From: an uncultured Duganella sp.
Lineage (GTDB): Bacteria > Pseudomonadota > Gammaproteobacteria > Burkholderiales > Burkholderiaceae
Direction of reading: 5' to 3'
Length of the DNA stretch: 24,142 bases
Assembly (NCBI GenBank): GCA_946482335.1
Contig: CAMLRG010000076.1
Span: 1 to 24,142, forward strand
How positions within the stretch are numbered: position 1 is the first letter of the stretch; every line of letters begins with the position of its first letter. Under the pieces are notes generated by a model. The model was not told where the DNA came from. It saw only the letters and a program-made list of their open reading frames with translations, and did no database searches. The translations under genes were made by a program, and so were the position numbers. Positions 15,251 to 20,711 of the stretch are shown in pieces.

Positions 15251-15274
15251 ACAAGTGAATAGGTATTCACATGT
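15251..15274. promoter_or_regulatory. Candidate ArsR/SmtB operator
   Basis: GTGAATAGGTATTCAC (15255-15270) has perfect 7-bp arms around GG. One base further out on each side, ACA and TGT extend the dyad to 24 bp. The TGAA-N6-TTCA core is the spacing of SmtB/CzrA-type operators. The site ends 9 bases before the repressor ATG, so bound repressor would block its own operon. Confidence 0.7.
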
Positions 15275-15284
15275 TAGCACGAAA

Positions 15285-15380
15285 CTTTGTCCACCCTGGG
15301 GTCAGGAACCAAAGTGGACATTTTTTCCTGCGCAAGAAAATTTGTCCGCTGTGGTTCCTGACCCCGGGGTGGACAAAAGT
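15285..15380. repeat. 96-bp imperfect inverted repeat (REP/MITE-like)
   Basis: Arms at 15285-15327 and 15336-15380 match at roughly 40 of 45 positions around an 8-base centre. Each arm contains GGGGTCAGGAACC next to GTCCACC and GTGGACA / GCGGACA. There is no open frame and no transposase. It separates the TraM-like gene (stop at 15398) from the repressor promoter and could end transcription of the former. It probably belongs to a dispersed family, to be judged by copy number in the genome. Confidence 0.8.
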
Positions 15381-15397
15381 TGCTTGGGGCTCGGGAA

Positions 15398-15808
15398 TCA
15401 GGGTTTGGCGAGTTCGGCTTCGACGGCGGCGCGGGACTTGGCGTCGAGGGTTTGCAGGGCGCGCTCGAGCTTGGCGGGCGGGATGCCGGCGGGCTTGCTG
15501 AAAATGGCTTGGCCGATCAGGACCAGGGCGGCAGTCAGCAGCGCGACGCCGGCGGCGGCGGCCAGCAGGCGCAGTTCGCGGCGCGAGAATGGTTCGTGGG
15601 AGGTGGGGATGGGGCGCGCGCCAGGGGGCGGGACGTAGGCGCCCGCCGGCGCGTGCGTGCCATCCAGCTTCGCCAGGTGGCGCTCGACCGCCTCTTCCAG
15701 CACGGCTTCGTTCAGCGCCACCAGCGCGAAAATGGGGTCGTCGACATCGACCTTGATGCCGGTCTTTTCGAAGACGTGCAGGCGCAGCTTGTGCGGGTCG
15801 AGGGCCAT
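15398..15808 (-). CDS. TraM-like small membrane protein (IncP TraM flavour)
   Basis: A 136-residue protein. The N-terminal part (1-50) is predicted helical and contains EKTGIKVDVDDPIFALVALNEAVLEE, which resembles the start of IncP-type TraM as I remember it. Then come a Pro/Ala-rich linker (about 51-72), one membrane helix (about 81-103, LLAAAAGVALLTAALVLIGQ) and a charged C-terminal tail. It would face the cytoplasm with its N-terminus. Its ATG directly abuts the TAA of the TraL-like ATPase gene (TAAATG), so the two are translationally coupled and the products very probably act together. No other transfer genes are present. The similarity is from memory and should be treated as tentative; the coupling and topology are direct observations. 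Confidence 0.6.
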   Translation of the reverse strand: MALDPHKLRLHVFEKTGIKVDVDDPIFALVALNEAVLEEAVERHLAKLDGTHAPAGAYVPPPGARPIPTSHEPFSRRELRLLAAAAGVALLTAALVLIGQAIFSKPAGIPPAKLERALQTLDAKSRAAVEAELAKP

Positions 15809-16537
15809 TTACCAGTTCACCAGGTCAAGTTGTTCGAACAGGTCGCGGAACACGACCTTGATGCGCTGCTTCTCCATCACATTGAACTTGTCGCTGGCCT
15901 TCACTTCGTCGACGGTCAGGCGGCCAGTGTTCATCTTTTTTACGTCGGCGCCGAACGTGTCGGCATTGCGCGCGCTCAGCACCACGCGGCCGCGCACCCG
16001 TGCCGAATTGTCGGCGTAGGTTTGCGATTCGAGGAAGGATTTGCCGGACGCCGATTGCAGCAGGCCGAAATGCTCGTTCTCCCACAGCACCAGCGGCACC
16101 TGGGTCGATTTGGCGGTGGTGACGAAGCCCATGGCGGTATCGTGCAGCGTGTCGCCGCCGCCGACGATGGTGTGGATGTACACCTTGCGGCCCGATTCCT
16201 CCAGCAGGGTGAAGCAATCGTTCTCGATCAGGTAGGCCATCAGCGGCGAGAAGGTATTGGCGCCATTGTCGACCACGCAGTTGCCTTCTTCTTCCAGGAT
16301 ATCGATCATCAGCGCGTCGAAGCGCTTGGGGTCGATGGTGCGCGATTCGGTCATCACTGGTACGTGCTGGACGTCCAGCGCCTTGTAGCGCGAGAAGGTG
16401 GTATTTTCCTGGTCGGTGTCGTAGCAGCGCAGCGGGGTGTCGCTCTTGGTCTTCAGCCATTGGGCGAGGATGGTCGAAACATAGGTCTTGCCGATACCGC
16501 CCTTGCCCTGCAGGACGAAGTGAACCGTGTTGTGCAT
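15809..16537 (-). CDS. TraL-like ParA/MinD-superfamily ATPase
   Basis: A 242-residue cytoplasmic ATPase. The deviant Walker A motif is KGGIGKT (12-18, in VLQGKGGIGKTYVSTILAQW). CYDTDQENTTFSRYKAL (38-54) follows, and VVDNGANTFSPL (88-99) occupies the switch II position. The DNGA-x-x-F-x-PL variant and HTIVGGGDTLHDT (122-134) resemble TraL of IncP plasmids and related StbB-type proteins as I remember them, rather than chromosomal ParA or MinD. ATG 16537 has GGAG 7 bases upstream and begins 14 bp after the metallophosphoesterase stop. Its stop abuts the start of the TraM-like gene. A role in positioning or membrane recruitment is inferred from the superfamily; no cargo is evident. Confidence 0.75.
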   Translation of the reverse strand: MHNTVHFVLQGKGGIGKTYVSTILAQWLKTKSDTPLRCYDTDQENTTFSRYKALDVQHVPVMTESRTIDPKRFDALMIDILEEEGNCVVDNGANTFSPLMAYLIENDCFTLLEESGRKVYIHTIVGGGDTLHDTAMGFVTTAKSTQVPLVLWENEHFGLLQSASGKSFLESQTYADNSARVRGRVVLSARNADTFGADVKKMNTGRLTVDEVKASDKFNVMEKQRIKVVFRDLFEQLDLVNW

Positions 16538-16551
16538 TGATGCTCCTGTTG

Positions 16552-17475
16552 TCAGTGGCAGGCGGCCGCGCCGCTGTCGCGGGCCTCCTGCTGCGGTTGC
16601 TCCGGCTCGGGCTTCGGTTCGACCGGCAGGAACTCCCATTCGTAGCTGTTTTCCTTCAATACCAGTTTCAGCACACCGGTGCGCCAATTGATGCGCGCTT
16701 CGCTCTGGTCATGGATCCAGAGGAAGGGCGTGAGGTAGGCGCCGCCGGTGCCGACCACGAACTGGCGCACACCGCGCGCCGTATCGGGACGGGCGTCGGC
16801 GTCCATCGGCGCCAGGCGCTCATAGTCGTGGTCATGCCCGGACAGCACCAGTTCGGCGCCGGCGTCGTACAGGACGCGCCAGACGTCCTGCATCTTCCTG
16901 CTCGGGGTGTGCCCGCCAGAACTATACATGGGAGCGTGCCAGTAGGCGAGGGTGCAGCGCGACCGGCTGGCCGCCAGGTCGTCCTTGAGCCACGCCAGCT
17001 GGCGCTGATGGTCGGCCGGGTTCAGGTGGCTGTTCAGGGAAATGAAGTGCCAGCCACCCTGGTCGAAACTGTAATAGCCGCGCCCGCGCGGGCCGGCCAG
17101 CTCGCCAAAATAGTCGTAATAGCCGTCGGCCTTGCCGCTGGCGTATTCGTGGTTGCCGGGCGTGGGCCGGGTGCGCGCGCGGAACTGGCCCCAGGTGGGG
17201 GCATAGCAGTCTCGGAATTCGGCGGGCAGGCCGGATGGGTAAGTATGGTCGCCCAGCGACAGCACCAGGGCGCCCGCGTCGCCCTTGGCGATCAGGGCGG
17301 CCGTTTCCGCGGCGCCGGAATAGGCGGCGCGGCTATAGCGGCAATCCGCAATGTCCCCCGCCGCGTACACGGTCACCTGGCCTGGGGACTGGCCCCCGGG
17401 GACTGACCCCGCCCTACCGGTTTGAAGCAAGCCGGCAGCCACAAGGCCCACCCAAGGTAGAATGCATCTTTTCAT
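16552..17475 (-). CDS. Secreted calcineurin-like metallophosphoesterase
   Basis: A 307-residue exported phosphatase, with a short signal peptide (MKRCILPWVGLVAAGLLQTGRA). The full metal-site series of the fold is present: AAGDIAD, LSLGDHTYPSG (GDxxY type), PTPGNHEYAS, LAYWHAPMYSSGG and LVLSGHDHDYERLAP. The GDHTY and GHDHDYER forms are close to purple-acid-phosphatase-like enzymes; two divalent metals (Fe/Zn/Mn) are expected and the substrate is unknown. The C-terminus is rich in Pro, Glu and Gln. ATG 17475 or 17484 could start it. Just after the signal peptide, codons for about 12 residues (SVPGGQSPGQ) are supplied by two short GGGG...CCCC repeats. It heads the operon with the TraL-like and TraM-like genes and is divergent from the helicase gene. 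Confidence 0.85.
   Translation of the reverse strand: MKRCILPWVGLVAAGLLQTGRAGSVPGGQSPGQVTVYAAGDIADCRYSRAAYSGAAETAALIAKGDAGALVLSLGDHTYPSGLPAEFRDCYAPTWGQFRARTRPTPGNHEYASGKADGYYDYFGELAGPRGRGYYSFDQGGWHFISLNSHLNPADHQRQLAWLKDDLAASRSRCTLAYWHAPMYSSGGHTPSRKMQDVWRVLYDAGAELVLSGHDHDYERLAPMDADARPDTARGVRQFVVGTGGAYLTPFLWIHDQSEARINWRTGVLKLVLKENSYEWEFLPVEPKPEPEQPQQEARDSGAAACH
17384..17410. repeat. Tandem GGGGACTGRCCCC repeat inside the metallophosphoesterase gene
   Basis: GGGGACTGGCCCC (17384-17396) and GGGGACTGACCCC (17398-17410) are two 13-bp units, 12 of 13 identical, separated by one C. Each has GGGG/CCCC arms. They resemble the GGGGTCAG motifs of the 15285-15380 repeat, yet lie inside coding sequence and are read in frame, right after the signal peptide. 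Confidence 0.75.
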
Positions 17476-17493
17476 CGGCACCATTGCAAAGGC

Positions 17494-19467
17494 ATGCGAG
17501 TTTCACCATCCAGCGAGCAGGAAGCGATCCTGCAGTCCCGCGCCCAGACCCTGATGATCGAGGCGCGCGCCGGGACAGGCAAGACTACCACGCTGGCCAT
17601 GCTGGCGGCACAGGAACCCGGCGTCGTGCTGGGCCTGTGCTTTTCCGAAGGCGCGCGCCAGCGCTTCTATGAAAAGCTGGCGCTGGAATGCCCCCAGCGC
17701 AAAGTGCAGGTGCTGACCGTGGAAGCGCTGGCCCGCTCGCAGCTGACGCGCATTGCGGAACATGGCAACTGGCTGGACTTGCCCGCGCGCTGGTCCAGCC
17801 TCGAGCAGTTGCGGCCCATGCTGGTATCGGCGGCCAACGCGGTGTGGCAGCGCTACGAAGGCCGCTATACCGAGTTCGATTTCGATTTCGAGCGCAGCAC
17901 CCAGCGCGTGGAAATGATGCTGCAATTGCTGGCCCAGATGAAGGCCACCCTGGCCACCTTGCGCTTCGAGGATGAAGTCTTCGACGACTTCACCTTCGAC
18001 GAGTTGTGCAACCAGTTCCAGCTGGAAGACCGCGAGATCGTGGAAATTTTCCACGAATTCGAGCGCCGCCGCCAGCCGCAGGCCGGCCATATCCTGTGGC
18101 AGGCGCCGGTCGATTATGCGACCGACCTGGTGGCTATCCTGCGCCGCTTCCCGGAAGCGGTACACGACATGCCGCAAGCCGACCTGCTGCTGGTCGACGA
18201 GTGGCACGACGTGAACGCGGCCGAATTCGAGCTGATGCAACTGTTCCGCCGCAATGCGCGGCTGGTGGTGGTGGGTGACCGCCACCAGGTGATCAACGCC
18301 GAGCGCGGCGCCGATCCGCGTTTTTCGGGCGGCGGCTTCGAGCTGGCTTTCCCCGGCGCCGAGCGGCTGCCGCTGTCGCAATCGCGCCGTTGCGGGGTGT
18401 CGCTGAAAAAGCTGCTGGAACGGGCGCTGCCGAAATGCGGTTTCGAGTCCCATCCCGACACCTATTCGGAGGTGCGCCATGTGGAATACGACGCGGCCGA
18501 CCCCCAAGCCTGCGCGCGCGCCGTGGTCGGCAAGGCGCAAGAGCTGGCGCTTGGGCCTGGCCTGGCCATCATCCTGCGCGAAGTGGACCAGAGCGTGGAA
18601 ATCGAAAATGCCCTGCTCGACGCCGGGCTGCCTTACCAGTGCGACGGTTTCGCCTCCTATCTCAAACGCCCGGAAATCATGGCCCTGCGCGCCCTGCTGC
18701 ATGTGGCCAGCGGCGACTACAGCACGCTCAAGGCGGACAAGGAGAGCTGCGAACTGATGGTCGATGGCCTGCAGACCTATTTCGCCGTGTCCGGCGACCG
18801 CCGCGACTACGAGGCCAGCCACGCCATGTACGGTTCCGGCGACGCTTACCAGCAACAGAAGGATGCCGTAGCGCGCGACCCGGAAACCCTGGCATTCATG
18901 TTCAGCGGCCTGCTGTGCGTGGAGCAGCCTTACGACAATGGCGCCACACGGCGCTGGAAGCAGCGCCTGGCCGCCGTGCTGGAGCAAATGAAGGAACAGG
19001 CGGCAACGGCCAGCGCCGTGCAATTGCTGGAATTGGCCAGCACGGGCCTGGACCTGCCGGCCGCCACGCGCCGCACCTTCGTCAACCGCGCCCACGCCGA
19101 TTCGGTGCTGCGCACCCTGCGCGCCTTCATGGACTTTGCCCGGCGCCAGGGCGGCGCCAAGGCGCCGGCTTTCCTTGAGGAGTTGCGCCGCCGCCAGGTG
19201 GCAACGCGCGCCAGGCCGGGTGCGCGCGGCGGCGCCGGCAAGGCGCTGGCGCTGGCAACCGTGCAGTCGGCAAAGGGCAGGGAATGGCAGCATGTGCTGC
19301 TGCCGTATATCGAAGAAGGGCAATTCCCGCGCGCACCCCGCAATGCGGAGGAATACGCCGAGGAACGGCGCTACCTGTATGTGGCGATCAGCCGCGCCAT
19401 CGCCGGGCTGACCCTGTTCGAACCGGCGGCGGCGGAGCGCCGCAGCCGGCTGCTGGCCGTCAATTGA
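17494..19467 (+). CDS. UvrD/Rep-like superfamily 1 DNA helicase, divergent
   Basis: A 657-residue SF1A helicase. The motifs, in order, are: Q-motif SSEQEAIL (6-13), Walker A ARAGTGKTT (24-32), VQVLTVEAL (71-79), Walker B VDEWHD (234-239), motif III VVVGDRHQVI (258-267), LPLSQSRRC (292-300), motif V TVQSAKGREWQHVLLPYIEEGQFP and motif VI EERRYLYVAISRA near the C-terminus. Motif II has W-H where UvrD, Rep and PcrA have A/C-Q (DEAQD), and motif III lacks the usual DDDQSIY. The protein should still unwind or translocate on DNA with ATP, since Walker A, the Asp-Glu pair and the motif VI Arg are intact. No nuclease domain is seen. It is shorter than UvrD (about 720). It is divergent from the metallophosphoesterase and overlaps the convergent CinA gene by 8 bp. 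Confidence 0.88.
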   Translation: MRVSPSSEQEAILQSRAQTLMIEARAGTGKTTTLAMLAAQEPGVVLGLCFSEGARQRFYEKLALECPQRKVQVLTVEALARSQLTRIAEHGNWLDLPARWSSLEQLRPMLVSAANAVWQRYEGRYTEFDFDFERSTQRVEMMLQLLAQMKATLATLRFEDEVFDDFTFDELCNQFQLEDREIVEIFHEFERRRQPQAGHILWQAPVDYATDLVAILRRFPEAVHDMPQADLLLVDEWHDVNAAEFELMQLFRRNARLVVVGDRHQVINAERGADPRFSGGGFELAFPGAERLPLSQSRRCGVSLKKLLERALPKCGFESHPDTYSEVRHVEYDAADPQACARAVVGKAQELALGPGLAIILREVDQSVEIENALLDAGLPYQCDGFASYLKRPEIMALRALLHVASGDYSTLKADKESCELMVDGLQTYFAVSGDRRDYEASHAMYGSGDAYQQQKDAVARDPETLAFMFSGLLCVEQPYDNGATRRWKQRLAAVLEQMKEQAATASAVQLLELASTGLDLPAATRRTFVNRAHADSVLRTLRAFMDFARRQGGAKAPAFLEELRRRQVATRARPGARGGAGKALALATVQSAKGREWQHVLLPYIEEGQFPRAPRNAEEYAEERRYLYVAISRAIAGLTLFEPAAAERRSRLLAVN

Positions 19468-19942
19468 TAAAGCGCAGCAGCCCTTTCAGCGCATGCTCGA
19501 TGGTTTGCTGGCGCACCGCGTGGCGGTCGCCGGCAAACACCAGGCGCTCGGTGTGGACCGTGTCGGCATTGGCCCAGCCGAAACACACCGTGCCGACCGG
19601 CTTGCCCGGCACCGCGCCGGTCGGGCCGGCGATGCCGGTGACCGAGATCGCCACATGGGCATTGCTGGAACCGACCGCGCCCTGGGCCATGGCGGCCGCC
19701 ACTTCTTCGCTGACGGAACCGAACTGGGCCATCATGGCGGCCGGCACGTCCAGCATTTCCGTCTTGGATGCGTTCGAATAGCAGACGAAACCGCAATCGA
19801 ACCAGCCGGTGGAGCCGGCGATTTCCGTGATGGCCGTCGAAATGCCGCCGCCGGTACACGATTCCGCGGTCGCCAGCAGCAAGCCTTTGTCTTGCAGGGC
19901 CTTACCCACCTGGGCGGCCAGTTCGTTGATGTCGGTACTCAC
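19460..19942 (-). CDS. pncC: CinA C-terminal-domain protein, nicotinamide-nucleotide amidase PncC type
   Basis: A 160-residue stand-alone CinA C-domain protein. PncC converts nicotinamide mononucleotide to nicotinate mononucleotide in the NAD recycling pathway. Signature stretches are ATAESCTGGGIS (25-36, with the catalytic Ser28), VCYSNASK, VSEEVAAAMAQGA, AISVTGIAGPTG and KPVGTVCFGWA. I chose GTG 19942 because AAGGAG lies 6 bases upstream; a TTG six codons earlier (19960) would place the ribosome binding site inside the gene. Its 3' end overlaps the convergent helicase gene by 8 bp (19460-19467). The single-domain length matches the E. coli enzyme. Confidence 0.92.
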   Translation of the reverse strand: MSTDINELAAQVGKALQDKGLLLATAESCTGGGISTAITEIAGSTGWFDCGFVCYSNASKTEMLDVPAAMMAQFGSVSEEVAAAMAQGAVGSSNAHVAISVTGIAGPTGAVPGKPVGTVCFGWANADTVHTERLVFAGDRHAVRQQTIEHALKGLLRFIN

Positions 19943-20082
19943 TTGTGGCTCCTTTTGCAAACAAAAGCGGTTGACCCCATTCTAGCGCGCAGCTGTGCCG
20001 ATTGACCACGCTGCAGCGCAATAATGTGGCGTCACATCTAACTTGCTAGTCTGAGAATGCTTCTATCCTGAGGAAAATCAAT

Positions 20083-20125
20083 ATTTGCGCCACTGATTCG
20101 TGCTCAGCGATAGAATGGCGCAAAT
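20083..20125. promoter_or_regulatory. Nested stem-loop upstream of the YfiR-like gene
   Basis: ATTTGCGCCA (20083-20092) and TGGCGCAAAT (20116-20125) are exact 10-bp arms. Within the 23-base loop, CTGA and TCAG form a smaller stem. The structure covers a possible ATG at 20115 and ends 22 bases before the preferred GTG at 20148. It may be a 5' leader hairpin or an operator. Confidence 0.5.
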
Positions 20126-20147
20126 CCCCTGTTCGCGAGGCAAGGTG

Positions 20148-20711
20148 GTGAGGACTCTCCCAGCAAGACGTCCCGGGTTCTGGCTGGCGCTGCTGTTGGC
20201 AGCGTTGTGGCCGCTGCTTGCCCATGCCCAAGCCAACGCCACGCTGGAACGCCAGGTCAAGGCCGCCTACCTGTACAAGTTCGCCGGTTTCATCGAATGG
20301 CCCGAAGGCAGCTTCGCCCGCCCCGACAGCCCGGTGGTGATCGGCGTGGCCGGCGCCGACGCGCTGGCCGAGCAACTGGAACAGACCGTGGCCGGCCATA
20401 GCGCCAACGGCCGGCCCTTGCTGGTCAAGCGTGTGCGGCGCGGCGACAGCCTGGCCGGCATCCATATGCTGTTCATCGCGTCGCAGGACAAGGGCCTGGC
20501 GCAGGAGCTGCTCACCGCCAGCCGGGGACAGCCGGTGCTGACCGTGACGGATGCCGATGAAACCCACGGCCTGGGCAGCGTGATCAACTTCGTCATCGCC
20601 GACGAACGCTTGCGTTTCGAAGTATCGCTCAAACATGCGGTGGCTGCGCGCCTGAAGATCAGCGCGCGCATGCTGTCGGCCGCCTACCGCGTGCAGCAGG
20701 TGGCGGGATGA
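20148..20711 (+). CDS. YfiR-family (DUF4154) periplasmic protein
   Basis: A 187-residue exported protein with signal peptide RTLPARRPGFWLALLLAALW... ending LLAHA|QA. The mature part begins with the family pattern ERQVKAAYLYKFAGFIEWP and continues with IGVAGADALAEQLE, LFIASQDKGLAQELL, QPVLTVTDAD and GSVINFVIADERLRFEVSLKHA, all typical of DUF4154. In Pseudomonas, YfiR restrains the membrane diguanylate cyclase YfiN by contacting its periplasmic sensor. The mature protein here has no Cys, so disulfide control as described for Pseudomonas YfiR is not possible. GTG 20148 is preferred for GAGG 7 bases upstream; ATG 20115 is the alternative but lies in a stem-loop. The stop overlaps the kinase start (ATGA). 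Confidence 0.85.
   Translation: MRTLPARRPGFWLALLLAALWPLLAHAQANATLERQVKAAYLYKFAGFIEWPEGSFARPDSPVVIGVAGADALAEQLEQTVAGHSANGRPLLVKRVRRGDSLAGIHMLFIASQDKGLAQELLTASRGQPVLTVTDADETHGLGSVINFVIADERLRFEVSLKHAVAARLKISARMLSAAYRVQQVAG

Noticed and set aside
15398..16537. Reading the TraL/TraM-like pair as proof of an integrated plasmid or conjugative element
   Set aside because: No relaxase, type IV secretion, replication, partition-site or integrase gene is in the window, and composition does not visibly differ from the neighbours.
17503..19323. A 606-codon open frame on the minus strand over the helicase
   Set aside because: Shadow of a conserved SF1 helicase, with Gln/His-rich biased composition and no family features.
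20030..20147. A c-di-GMP riboswitch in front of the signalling operon
   Set aside because: The stem-loop lacks the conserved core and tetraloop-receptor features of known c-di-GMP riboswitches and is only 43 bases long.
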